DNA of 16,578 bases from an uncultured Eubacteriales bacterium (lineage in GTDB: Bacteria; Bacillota; Clostridia; Oscillospirales; CAG-272): assembly GCA_934526185.1 (NCBI GenBank), contig CAKTAA010000050.1:1-16578 (forward strand). The letters run 5' to 3'. Position numbers and translations under genes: made by a program. This document shows positions 6,516 through 14,368 of this stretch, in pieces (the stretch's first letter is position 1; each line of letters begins with the position of its first letter). The notes under the pieces were generated by a model. It did not search any database, was not told the DNA's origin, and saw nothing but the letters and a program-made list of their open reading frames with translations.

Positions 6516-7691
6516 CTAATCGGACTGCATTACGTGATCGACTTTAACAACCAAGCGAATTCGAGTATCTGCCGCTTCCGCTCTTTCCCGAATCACTGCC
6601 AGATTTCTGCTTATACGGTCCGGCTTTTGGGATATCGGTACCTCCATATCGAAAATTATATTGATACGTTCATCTCCGTCCGTGACCCGGAAATCGTGGA
6701 TTTTGTAGGAGGGTTCCACACTTGCTATAACTTCTGAGATGAGCCTGTGCAGTGCATCAACTTTTTCATTGTTGACTGTGATGGGATCCATGTGTATAAC
6801 CAGGACAAGGCCCAGTTCTTCTAAGGCGCGCTGTTCGATCGCATCAATGATTTCATGTATCCTTACGATATCGGAATCATCCGGCACTTCCGCGTGGACG
6901 GATGCAATTGTTCGGCCCGGCCCGTAATCGTGGACGATCAGATCGTGAACGCCAACAATTCCCTCACCTGACAAAACGAGTGCTTCAATTCGTCTGACAA
7001 GATCCGCGTCAGGCGGCGAACCCAGAAGAAGACCGATGGTTTCCTTTGCGATACCGTAACCTGCGCGCAGTATCAGGAGAGAGACAAGGATGCCCATAAT
7101 ACCGTCGATTGGAAAATTTACATATTTTGCGGCGATTGCGGCTACGATAACAGCGCCTGTCGCAGCAGCATCATTCAGGCTGTCGGAAGCGGCGGCGCGG
7201 AGAACACCGGACTGTATGGTTTTTCCGATATAGCGGTTATAGGAGAACATCCATACTTTTACAAATGCGGATATAAGCAGGATCAAAAGCGCAGGCCATG
7301 AAAAAATTACGGGCTCCGGAGAAAAAATTTTTGCGGCGGACGAACGGAAAAGCTCAAATCCGACCAGTATGATAAGAAAGGAAACGGCAAGAGAGGCGAT
7401 GTATTCCAGCCTGCCGTGCCCGAACGGATGCTCCGCGTCGGGACGCTGGCTGCTGAGCTTTGCAGTGACAGCGGAAATCAGCGAGGAACCCATATCGGAT
7501 AAATTGTTAAAGGCGTCCGAGGTGATGGCTATAGAATGCGTCATGGTGCCGGCAATGAGCTTGATAATGAAAAGAAACAGGTTGCATACAATACCCATCA
7601 CACCGGCGAGCATGCCGTATGCGGCACGAACCCTCAGATTTTCTGTGTCGGAAGCGTTTGGGATAAAGGCTTTGATCAGCAGCTTAACCAT
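6516..7691 (-). CDS. Cation diffusion facilitator (CDF) metal exporter, Mn-type site
   Basis: A 391-residue proton-coupled divalent-metal exporter of the inner membrane. Six membrane segments fit residues 25-215. The metal site positions are N62 and D66 in TM2 (FNNLSDMGSS) and D170 and D174 in TM5 (SDSLNDAAATG). The order N-D-D-D is that of the Mn exporters of the MntE type, not the D-D-H-D of Zn exporters such as YiiP, so Mn2+ is the likely substrate (inference). HPFGHGRLEYIA (88-99) is the usual conserved loop. After the first cytoplasmic domain (HDLIVHDYGPGR, then SVHAEVPDDSD) there is a further segment of about 90 residues, longer than short CDFs. I chose the ATG at 7691 with AAAGG at 7705-7709; an in-frame GTG at 7778 adds a basic 29-residue leader with no family support. 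It is the last gene of the lepA-hemW-hisS run, 145 nt after hisS. Confidence 0.9.
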   Translation of the reverse strand: MVKLLIKAFIPNASDTENLRVRAAYGMLAGVMGIVCNLFLFIIKLIAGTMTHSIAITSDAFNNLSDMGSSLISAVTAKLSSQRPDAEHPFGHGRLEYIASLAVSFLIILVGFELFRSSAAKIFSPEPVIFSWPALLILLISAFVKVWMFSYNRYIGKTIQSGVLRAAASDSLNDAAATGAVIVAAIAAKYVNFPIDGIMGILVSLLILRAGYGIAKETIGLLLGSPPDADLVRRIEALVLSGEGIVGVHDLIVHDYGPGRTIASVHAEVPDDSDIVRIHEIIDAIEQRALEELGLVLVIHMDPITVNNEKVDALHRLISEVIASVEPSYKIHDFRVTDGDERINIIFDMEVPISQKPDRISRNLAVIRERAEAADTRIRLVVKVDHVMQSD

Positions 7692-7836
7692 ACAAATGTC
7701 CGTGCCTTTCCTAAAGAATACGGCCTTCAACCGGTGATACGGAGGCGGAAAGCCGGTTTTGTTTTTACTCCGCCGCACCTTTTCATCATATGCGTTTTAG
7801 CCAAATTGTGACAGCATCAGTCCCGATTGAACCGAA

Positions 7837-9096
7837 TTAGCGGCCGGCATCCGGCAGAAACGTATCCAGTTCGACCGCCTTCTGCTCGCCGGTAACCATG
7901 TGTTTCAGGATACCGCGTCCTTTTTCAATTTCCTCGTCTCCGAGGACAAGCGTATACACAGCGCCCGTTTTATCTGCGTATTTCATCTGTGCTTTCAGAC
8001 TTCTGCCTACAATATCGCATTCCGCCCAGATTCCCTCGGAGCGGAGACGCTGGACGACAGCGAGCGCACGAAGGGCAGCCGTACTGCCCACTGAGGCAAT
8101 ATACAGCAGAGGACGCTCGGACGGAATCTGCTGAACTCCGGATTGCGCCATCGCTTCAATCAGCCGCGTGATGCCCATGGCAAATCCGATACCGGAAAGC
8201 GCCGGACCGCCGAGCTCGCGCACAAGGCCGTCATAACGGCCGCCGCCGCATATGGTGCTCTGGGCGCCGATTCCCTCAGCAATGAATTCAAAAACCGTAC
8301 GTGTATAGTAATCCAGTCCCCGCACAATTTTGGGATCGATTTGATACGGTATACTGAGTACGGTCAGCGCTTCCTTCAGCCCCTCCATGTGAGCGCTGCA
8401 ATCCTGACAGAGATGTTCCGTCGTTTTCGGAGCCGCTTCGGCAATGGCTGCGCATTCGGGATTCTTGCAGTCGAGAATGCGCAGCGGATTTTTCTCCAGT
8501 CTCTCGCGGCAGGTCTCGCACAGCGAATCCTTTTTGGCTTCAAAATACCGTTTCAGGGCATCATGGTAGAGCGGACGGCAGGTGTGACAGCCGATGGAGT
8601 TGATGTGCAGACGAACGCCGCAGATTTCGAGTGCGTTTATCAGTTCGTAGGCCAGAGAAATGATTTCAGCATCCGCCGCAGCCGACTCAGCGCCGAAAAG
8701 CTCTGTGCCGAATTGATAGAATTCGCGGCTGCGGCCTGCCTGCGGCTTCTCGTACCGGAAGCAGTTGATGAGATAATACAGCTTGAGGGGCATAGCGTCC
8801 GAGCATTTGCCGTTTTCAATAATCGAACGGACAATGCAGGCCGTACCCTCGGGGCGAAGCGCAAACTGTCTGCCCTCTTTATCCGAAAACGAATACATTT
8901 CCTTCTGCACAACATCGGTTGTATTGCCGACGCCGCGCTGGAACAGATCGATCTGTTCAAAGGTAGGAAAGCGGATTTCCTCAAAACCGTATTTTTTGCA
9001 GATCTGACGCGCTGTGTTTTCTATTTTGTGCCAGATCGGGATATCCTTTGGAAGGATATCGATTGTTCCCCTTGGCTTTTGAAATTTTACTGACAT
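7837..9096 (-). CDS. hisS: Histidyl-tRNA synthetase
   Basis: Class II aminoacyl-tRNA synthetase charging tRNA-His; cytoplasmic homodimer. At 419 residues it has the normal length. The PRGT start motif is at 8-11, motif 2 with R81 in FALRPEGTA, FRYEKPQAGRSREFYQFG at 113-130, the HisA motif RGLDYYTRTVFEF at 259-271, the HisB motif GGGRYDGL at 284-291 and motif 3 at 301-312. A Cys-rich insertion (C170, C173, C193, C196, C210, C215, C230, C233) has paired spacing suited to zinc binding; it is common in clostridial HisRS. AAAGGAGG (9109-9116) lies 12 nt before the ATG. It is 172 nt after hemW, the CDF gene following. No full T-box could be recognised in its leader. Confidence 0.97.
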   Translation of the reverse strand: MSVKFQKPRGTIDILPKDIPIWHKIENTARQICKKYGFEEIRFPTFEQIDLFQRGVGNTTDVVQKEMYSFSDKEGRQFALRPEGTACIVRSIIENGKCSDAMPLKLYYLINCFRYEKPQAGRSREFYQFGTELFGAESAAADAEIISLAYELINALEICGVRLHINSIGCHTCRPLYHDALKRYFEAKKDSLCETCRERLEKNPLRILDCKNPECAAIAEAAPKTTEHLCQDCSAHMEGLKEALTVLSIPYQIDPKIVRGLDYYTRTVFEFIAEGIGAQSTICGGGRYDGLVRELGGPALSGIGFAMGITRLIEAMAQSGVQQIPSERPLLYIASVGSTAALRALAVVQRLRSEGIWAECDIVGRSLKAQMKYADKTGAVYTLVLGDEEIEKGRGILKHMVTGEQKAVELDTFLPDAGR

Positions 9097-9268
9097 GGCT
9101 TGTGTCCGCCTCCTTTTTCGGTGTGGTAACTATTTGATAAACTTGTATAGGGACGTAATGAAGCTTCGGACGCGGGTTCGCCGCCCACGCACTGGCCTTC
9201 AGCCGGTGCTTTGCATGCCGCGGCCGAATTTTTTCAGCAAGACAACGCTTGCAGACTTGTAAACCGGC
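9097..9268 (-). promoter_or_regulatory. hisS leader with GC-rich hairpins, weakly T-box-like
   Basis: On the minus strand it contains GCAC-C-GGC/GCC-A-GTGC, then GGGCGGCGAACCCGCG (9187-9172) and CGTCCCTATAC (9155-9145), which resemble in order, though not in exact sequence, the antiterminator bulge and terminator arm at the end of T-box leaders. The invariant TGGNACC core is absent, no partner ATAGGGACG follows, and no Stem I is recognisable. Possibly a decayed T-box or coincidence. Confidence 0.2.
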
Positions 9269-10474
9269 TCAGAAAGTTTCACAAAATCCCTTTTGCATTC
9301 TTTCGGAAAAGGACAGAATGGAGGAGAGAATATAATTGCTCACATACATGCCCTTGACAGTGAATGCATATTTTGATCCTGTATGTGTGACGAATCCGCC
9401 GGAAATGTATTCTTCGAGCTTTGCTCCGTAGGTTTCATCAAAATCCTTGCCGAACAGCGCCAGATATTCCTCGCTGTCCAGACCTTCTGACAGGCGCATG
9501 CGCAGCATAATGTATTCGTTTTCCCTCTCCGTCTCGTTTACGGTATAGTTTTCGTCGAGAATGTAGGAAGGAATTGTTTTGGATTTTTCGCTCAGCGCTT
9601 TCAAATACAGCGGAAGGGAGCGCTGGATACTGTATCTGGTGCCGCCGAAGCAGGAGTGGGATCCCGGGCCGCAGCCGATGTATTCCTCGCAGTTCCAGTA
9701 TTTCAGGTTATGGCGGCACTGATAGCCCTTGCGCGCAAAATTGGAGATCTCATATTGCTCCCATCCATGTTCCGAAAGCAGGGAAATGGCTTCCGTATAC
9801 ATGTTATATTCCGTTTCCTCGTCAGGCAAAACAAGCGTTTCCTTCTGACGGTCGAACGGGGTGCCTTCCTCGATTTTCAGGCCGTACAGGGATATATGCT
9901 CCGGTTTCATGGAGATGACAAACTGAAGCGTTTCCCGGAAGCTCTCTGTTGTCTGGCCGGGGATGCCGTACATCAAGTCTATGTTGATATTTTGGAAATC
10001 CGCTTCGCGCGCCAGTCGGAAAGCCGCAGACATGTCCTTGACCGTATGGATGCGAGACAGAGCCGCCAGCTCTTCGTTGTTTGCGGACTGCGCACCGATG
10101 GAAAGGCGGTTCACGCCGTACTTGCGAAGCTGCTTCAGAAGCTTGAGATCCGCAGTCCCCGGGTTCATCTCGACAGTGAATTCGGGGTTTTCCGTCAGAT
10201 AAAAGGAGTTGGAAATCTCTTTCACGAGCTTCAGCAGACATTTCGGATCCAGAGCAGTCGGCGTGCCGCCGCCGATGTAGATCGTGTCTATGTTGTACTG
10301 CGTGGTTCTTTCGCTGACAGTCTGCAGATGATGGATTGCCGCTTTGGTATACGGCTTCATCATGCCTTCGTTTTTGTCTGTTTCTACGGAATAAAAGTCA
10401 CAGTATGCACATTTCCGTTTACAGAACGGAATATGGAGATAGATTCCTAATGTCCTGTATTCCTGGTTTTCCAT
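9269..10474 (-). CDS. hemW: HemW, radical SAM heme chaperone (HemN-like)
   Basis: A 401-residue radical SAM protein of the HemW branch, which binds heme and a 4Fe-4S cluster and is thought to deliver heme to target proteins; it is often mis-annotated as coproporphyrinogen III oxidase. The cluster motif is C18-x3-C22-x2-C25 in PFCKRKCAYCDFYS. YIGGGTPTAL (67-75), VEMNPGT (101-107) and RLSIGAQS (123-130) are the expected SAM-barrel motifs, and the C-terminal half contains EISNFARKGYQCRHNLKYW and IGCGPGSHS, typical of HemW. I chose the ATG at 10474 because AAAGGA precedes it by 9 nt and the family starts here; a longer in-frame reading to 10561 adds an unconserved 29 residues. It is 107 nt downstream of lepA, a neighbour pair conserved across Firmicutes. 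Confidence 0.95.
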   Translation of the reverse strand: MENQEYRTLGIYLHIPFCKRKCAYCDFYSVETDKNEGMMKPYTKAAIHHLQTVSERTTQYNIDTIYIGGGTPTALDPKCLLKLVKEISNSFYLTENPEFTVEMNPGTADLKLLKQLRKYGVNRLSIGAQSANNEELAALSRIHTVKDMSAAFRLAREADFQNINIDLMYGIPGQTTESFRETLQFVISMKPEHISLYGLKIEEGTPFDRQKETLVLPDEETEYNMYTEAISLLSEHGWEQYEISNFARKGYQCRHNLKYWNCEEYIGCGPGSHSCFGGTRYSIQRSLPLYLKALSEKSKTIPSYILDENYTVNETERENEYIMLRMRLSEGLDSEEYLALFGKDFDETYGAKLEEYISGGFVTHTGSKYAFTVKGMYVSNYILSSILSFSERMQKGFCETF

Positions 10475-10581
10475 GGCAAGGTTTCCTTTCAGGTTTTTTT
10501 CAGGATAAAGAGGATTCCGGATTTTCGCCCGCACCGTTATCGCAGATGAACGGGAATGCATGCGGTATAGCGAGGCAAAAA

Positions 10582-12387
10582 CTATTCATCGAGCTTCAGC
10601 ACTGCCATGAAGGCCTCCTGAGGCACTTCGACCGAACCGAGCTGCCGCATGCGCTTTTTACCTTCCTTCTGCTTTTCCAGCAGCTTTTTCTTACGCGTGA
10701 TGTCGCCGCCATAGCATTTGGCAAGAACGTCTTTTCTCATGGCTTTGACAGTTTCCCGTGCGATGATTTTCCCGCCGATGGCGGCCTGCACGGGTACCTC
10801 GAAGAGCTGACGCGGGATATTATCTTTCAGCTTTTCCACGATACGTCTCGCCCGCCCGTAGGCCTTGTCAGCATGCACGATAAAAGACAGCGCGTCCACG
10901 ACGTCGCCGTTGAGAAGAATATCCAGCTTGACCAGCCTGCTCGGCGTGTATCCCGTCAGCTCATAATCGAGGGAGGCGTAGCCCTTGCTGCGGCTTTTCA
11001 GCGCGTCAAAAAAATCATAGACAATTTCATTCAGGGGCAGGCGGTAATGAAGCTCCGCGCGGTCCGTATCGAGATATTTCATGTCGTCGAAAATACCGCG
11101 CCGGTCCTGGCACAGCTCCATGATGCTTCCCACAAATTCTGTAGGCGTTATAATGCTGCCCTTTACCATAGGCTCTTCCGCCACGTCGATTTCATCCGGC
11201 GGCGGATAATTCAGGGGATTGTCAATATAAACGGTCTCACCGCTCTTTTTTTTGATTTTATAGATAACGCTGGGCGCTGTGGTGATAAGATCAAGATTGA
11301 ATTCCCGCTCCAGACGCTCCTGAATGATTTCCATGTGCAAAAGTCCCAAAAAGCCGCAGCGGTAACCGAAGCCGAGCGCGGCGGAGGTTTCCGGTTCATA
11401 GACCAAGGAGGAGTCGTTTAGCTGAAGCTTGTCCAGCGCGTCCCGCAGATCGGAGTATTTCGATCCGTCAGCCGGATAGATACCCGAATACACCATGGGC
11501 AGCGCCTGCTTGAAACCCGGATACGGCGTGTCTGTGCCGCCTTCCACAGTGGTGACGGTATCTCCGACGCGTGTATCCGCGACATTTTTAATGGAAGCAG
11601 TGATATAGCCGACCTCTCCGGCCTTCAGTTCCTGCTGCGGCGTCAGGCCGAACGCGTTCATATGGCCGACCTCCACAACCTCAAACTGCGCGCCCGTATT
11701 CATCATACGAATCTTGTCTCCGGCGTGAAGAGTGCCGTCGAACACACGGACGTAAACCACCACGCCGAGATACGCGTCGTAATAGGAGTCAAAAATCAGG
11801 CATTTCAGCGGCGCGTTGGCGTCTCCGACAGGCGCGGGAATGTCTGATACAATTTTTTCAAGAACATCTCCGATATTCAGCCCCATTTTGGCGGATACGG
11901 CCGGACAGCCCTCTGCGGGAATACCGATGACGTCCTCGATTTCCGCGCGCACTTTTTCGGCGTCGGCGGAGGGAAGGTCGATTTTATTGATGACCGGCAG
12001 AATTTCCAAATTGTTGTCTACGGCAAGGTAGGCGTTAGCGAGCGTCTGTGCCTCAATTCCCTGAGTGGCGTCCACAATCAGAATAGCGCCTTCGCACGCG
12101 TTCAGCGAACGGGAGACCTCGTAATTGAAGTCCACGTGACCGGGCGTATCAATCAGATTGAAGGTGTAGGTGACGCCGTCCTTTGCGGTATACAGCAGAC
12201 GGACAGCGCGCGCTTTTATAGTGATGCCGCGTTCTCTCTCAATATCCATGCTGTCCAGAAGCTGTTCGGACATTTCCCGCTTTTCCACCGTATCCGTTGC
12301 CTCCAGTATACGGTCGGCCAGCGTGGATTTTCCGTGATCAATGTGAGCGATAATGCAGAAATTTCTGATAAGTTCTTGTTTCGACAT
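10582..12387 (-). CDS. lepA: Elongation factor 4 (LepA) translational GTPase
   Basis: Ribosome-binding GTPase proposed to back-translocate or help initiation and 30S assembly. The 601-residue length is typical. GTPase motifs are intact: G1 AHIDHGKST (14-22), G2 GITI (54-57), G3 DTPGH (80-84), G4 NKID (134-137) and G5 SAK (165-167). The EF-G-like domains and the LepA-specific C-terminal domain follow (GETVYIDNP, LDYELTGYTPSRLVKLDILLNG, and the basic end ITRKKKLLEKQKEGKKRM). AAGGA (12394-12398) lies 6 nt before the ATG. It is the first gene of the minus-strand run and has a good promoter at 12506-12535. Nothing unusual. Confidence 0.98.
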   Translation of the reverse strand: MSKQELIRNFCIIAHIDHGKSTLADRILEATDTVEKREMSEQLLDSMDIERERGITIKARAVRLLYTAKDGVTYTFNLIDTPGHVDFNYEVSRSLNACEGAILIVDATQGIEAQTLANAYLAVDNNLEILPVINKIDLPSADAEKVRAEIEDVIGIPAEGCPAVSAKMGLNIGDVLEKIVSDIPAPVGDANAPLKCLIFDSYYDAYLGVVVYVRVFDGTLHAGDKIRMMNTGAQFEVVEVGHMNAFGLTPQQELKAGEVGYITASIKNVADTRVGDTVTTVEGGTDTPYPGFKQALPMVYSGIYPADGSKYSDLRDALDKLQLNDSSLVYEPETSAALGFGYRCGFLGLLHMEIIQERLEREFNLDLITTAPSVIYKIKKKSGETVYIDNPLNYPPPDEIDVAEEPMVKGSIITPTEFVGSIMELCQDRRGIFDDMKYLDTDRAELHYRLPLNEIVYDFFDALKSRSKGYASLDYELTGYTPSRLVKLDILLNGDVVDALSFIVHADKAYGRARRIVEKLKDNIPRQLFEVPVQAAIGGKIIARETVKAMRKDVLAKCYGGDITRKKKLLEKQKEGKKRMRQLGSVEVPQEAFMAVLKLDE

Positions 12388-12505
12388 ATGTTATCCTTAC
12401 TTAGTTTATTGAAGAATCGATTTCATTTGCATGCGAAATTGTGCGGTAAGATCTGAACAAAAGTAAAACTCAGCGGTTGAAGTCAAAATGCCGATACATT
12501 TATTT

Positions 12506-12535
12506 ATTATACAACATTTCTGACTGTAAAATCAA
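12506..12535 (-). promoter_or_regulatory. Sigma-A promoter for lepA (operon)
   Basis: On the minus strand TTGATT (12535-12530), 18 bases, then a perfect TATAAT (12511-12506). The start point near 12500 gives a leader of about 110 nt before lepA. It is probably the main promoter for lepA-hemW and perhaps genes beyond. Confidence 0.75.
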
Positions 12536-12712
12536 GGGCAATTCTATAAATTCATGCTGATTTTTCCCAAAAACGATTTATTTTTCCGGTACAAGGCTGC
12601 GGGGAACCGTTATTTTAGTGCGCGTACCGTTACCGGCTGTCAGGTTTTTATCCGAAAAAGCAAGAGGCGGCATGTGTTTTAAAATAGTGACCGAATAAAT
12701 TTGCAAAAATAA

Positions 12713-12741
12713 TTGATTTTTTGTGGAATCTTTTGTATAAT
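12713..12741 (+). promoter_or_regulatory. Sigma-A promoter for the four-TM protein gene
   Basis: TTGATT (12713-12718), 17 bases, then a perfect TATAAT (12736-12741). The start point near 12748 gives a leader of about 100 nt. Confidence 0.75.
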
Positions 12742-12847
12742 AATAGAAAATGATAATAAACGTGTCTTTTTCTGCGGCAAACCCGATATACAATGAAAAG
12801 CAGGCGGGGCTTTGAGGGCGGCGGAAGAACCGTTTCGGGGAGGAACC

Positions 12848-13849
12848 ATGAAGCCGTATGGTGTTTTTCGTAAAACGATTATTTTTTCGTGGCTGAAGCT
12901 TCTTCTGTGCTTTGCGTATATTGTATTGTGTACGGTTCTGTTTGCCGTGCTTGTGGGGCTGGGCTCGCTCGCCTCTGATGTCTTTGCCGCGGTGATGTTT
13001 GTCGTATGGATTCCGCTGTGCGCCGTTGTATACTACACTTTCAGACAGTATCTCGGTTTTCTTGTTGAAACCGGGCATATTGCTGCCGCTGCGGGCTTTT
13101 ACGGGAACAGCCGCCGGAAAAGTGAGCAGGTTTCGGATTCTGCTGAGTATGTAATGCGGCGTTTTGTTTCGGCACAGAACTATTTTATCTGTGAGCGTAT
13201 GGTCAAGGGAGCTGCCGGACAGCTTCGCCGGGCAGGGGAACGGTCTGCGGACAGCGGAGAGGATATCCCGGGCATAGCCGCTCTCAATACCATCGGCGCC
13301 TTTGTGCAGCATTTGCTGTTCCGGTATCCGGTTTCCTGGTGCATGTCGTATGCGCTGGCTCGCCCGCATCAGCCTTTGTTGGAAGCTTTGGCGGACGGCA
13401 CCGCTGTTTTCGCTGTCAGATACAGGAAACTGATGAAAAAAGCTTCGGAAATTACGGTAGCCATGGCGGTATTTATGGTGGTGGGAACCGTGGCGCTCTC
13501 TTTTTTGTTTCTTTTTCTGTTCCGGCTGATGTCATTGGCACAATTTTCGTACTTTGCCGTTATTTTGGCTTTTGCGGTAATATACAGTTTGAAATATGCG
13601 TTTTTTGACAGTCTGTTTTTTATAAAAACACTGCGCATGTATTTGAATGAGGCGGCACATACACGTATTACCGAACCGGTGCGCAAAAGTCTGTGCCGTA
13701 TGTCCCGCGCATACAGAATCCTGCTGGGAAACGCGCGCCGTTCCGCTAACCGGAGAGTTGCCGCAGGAGAGAACAACGGAACTATGGCTCTTGACGGCGG
13801 GGAAGGACGGAGGACGCAGAGTGATGCATATCTTGACAGGCGGAGGTGA
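12848..13849 (+). CDS. Polytopic membrane protein of unknown function
   Basis: I do not recognise a named family with confidence. The 333-residue protein has two membrane segments near the N-terminus (about 15-38 and 42-64), a central soluble stretch of about 135 residues with several Arg/Lys-rich parts, two more segments (about 202-227 and 232-254) ending in YSLKYAFFDSLFFIKTLRMYL, and a basic C-terminal tail. The arrangement of the last segments recalls choline-transporter-like (CTL, PF04515) proteins, a remote guess. The ATG at 12848 is preceded by GGGAGG (12838-12843); an in-frame TTG at 12812 is not supported. It has its own promoter (12713-12741), and its last codons form the first arm of its terminator (13838-13878), so it is a single-gene transcript. 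Its upstream neighbour lepA is divergent and gives no hint of role. Confidence 0.85.
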   Translation: MKPYGVFRKTIIFSWLKLLLCFAYIVLCTVLFAVLVGLGSLASDVFAAVMFVVWIPLCAVVYYTFRQYLGFLVETGHIAAAAGFYGNSRRKSEQVSDSAEYVMRRFVSAQNYFICERMVKGAAGQLRRAGERSADSGEDIPGIAALNTIGAFVQHLLFRYPVSWCMSYALARPHQPLLEALADGTAVFAVRYRKLMKKASEITVAMAVFMVVGTVALSFLFLFLFRLMSLAQFSYFAVILAFAVIYSLKYAFFDSLFFIKTLRMYLNEAAHTRITEPVRKSLCRMSRAYRILLGNARRSANRRVAAGENNGTMALDGGEGRRTQSDAYLDRRR

Positions 13850-13878
13850 ACGGTTTCGGCGTCACCCCCGCCTTTTTT
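13838..13878 (+). terminator. Intrinsic terminator of the four-TM protein gene
   Basis: AGGCGGAGGTGA (13838-13849) pairs with TCACCCCCGCCT (13862-13873) with a single A/C mismatch, followed by a run of six Ts (13873-13878). The upstream arm includes the stop codon, so the gene ends inside its own terminator. Confidence 0.9.
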
Positions 13879-13992
13879 AAATGTTATCGGGAGAGACGGA
13901 CGAAAGGTACGGAGGCTTTCATAACATAAAAAGTACACACACCAAAAAACAGAGGAGGATTTACTTTGGTTAAGGAAGCTTAGAAATGACGT

Positions 13993-14130
13993 ATGGGATT
14001 TATTAAATTTGTTATCAACTGGCATCAAAAGAAGAAACAGGAAAGAAACGCTGTCTGCAATAAACTAATTGCTTGTATTGAAGAAGCTCTGGGGCTGTTC
14101 CAATTATCACGTAAACGGTTGTACCTATAA
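13993..14130 (+). CDS. Possible 45-residue small protein
   Basis: The frame encodes a basic, helical-looking peptide (MGFIKFVINWHQKKKQ at the start, LIACIEEALGLFQLSRKR near the end) with an amphipathic pattern. Translation signals are odd. The strong ribosome site AGAGGAGG (13951-13958) is placed for a TTG at 13966, in the same frame, but that reads only MVKEA before TAG, and a TGA follows two codons later. The nearer AAGGA (13972-13976) is 16 nt from the ATG, too far for comfort. It may be a real small gene reached by reinitiation, a gene whose start has decayed, or chance. I do not recognise a family. Hairpins at 14181-14214 and 14240-14274 lie downstream. Confidence 0.35.
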   Translation: MGFIKFVINWHQKKKQERNAVCNKLIACIEEALGLFQLSRKRLYL

Positions 14131-14180
14131 GCGTAAAATACAGCAATCAACAAAAGCCGACGCCGCATATCCACCCGAAT

Positions 14181-14214
14181 GACCGCGGAAAGGAACAATC
14201 ACCTTGCAGCGGTC
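14181..14214 (+). other. Hairpin with internal loop
   Basis: GACCGC (14181-14186) pairs with GCGGTC (14209-14214), and inside it AAGG (14190-14193) pairs with CCTT (14202-14205). It lies just before the stronger hairpin at 14240-14274, so the two may belong to one RNA. Confidence 0.4.
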
Positions 14215-14239
14215 GAATTCGCTCAAAAGCAAATCTTTT

Positions 14240-14274
14240 CAGAGGGCAGTGCCAAGGACAGGCATTGCCCTCTG
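14240..14274 (+). terminator. Strong hairpin, probable terminator
   Basis: CAGAGGGCAGTGCC (14240-14253) pairs with GGCATTGCCCTCTG (14261-14274) over 14 positions with one G/T wobble; the loop is AAGGACA. It is followed by TTCATTCATAT, with no uninterrupted T run, and preceded by AAATCTTTT, which would serve as a T-poor tail on the other strand. It separates the small-ORF region from the next gene. Confidence 0.55.
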
Positions 14275-14281
14275 TTCATTC

Positions 14282-14309
14282 ATATATCAGCGGCAGACCT
14301 GCATATAGT
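14282..14309 (+). promoter_or_regulatory. Candidate sigma-E (sporulation)-like promoter
   Basis: ATA (14282-14284), 17 bases, then CATATAGT (14302-14309), close to the mother-cell sigma-E pattern ATA-N16-18-CATACANT. No good sigma-A promoter was found between the hairpin at 14240-14274 and the gene at 14369. Weak on its own. Confidence 0.25.
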
Positions 14310-14368
14310 TTAATGCGCATGGAATTTTATTGCTGTAAAGCTGAAGCAAAGAGGAGGTGCAAAAAACG

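Larger units (their letters stand above)
12388..12847. other. Divergent intergenic region between lepA and the membrane-protein gene
   Basis: About 460 bases that hold back-to-back sigma-A promoters. Between them, on the minus strand, a short frame (12673-12578) reads like protein (GNGTRTKITVPRSLVPEK at its end) but has no ribosome site and may be a gene remnant. No RNA gene seen. Confidence 0.5.

Noticed and set aside
8143..9093. 316-residue plus-strand ORF
   Set aside because: Fully antisense to hisS, whose motifs are all intact.
10336..11421. 361-residue plus-strand ORF
   Set aside because: Antisense to hemW and lepA, with no recognisable protein features or ribosome site.
12578..13369. 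263-residue minus-strand ORF
   Set aside because: Mostly antisense to the four-TM protein gene, low-complexity basic composition; only its last 31 codons are noted as a possible remnant.
14179..14313. 44-residue plus-strand frame
   Set aside because: No ribosome site, and it passes through both strong hairpins, which better explain the sequence.
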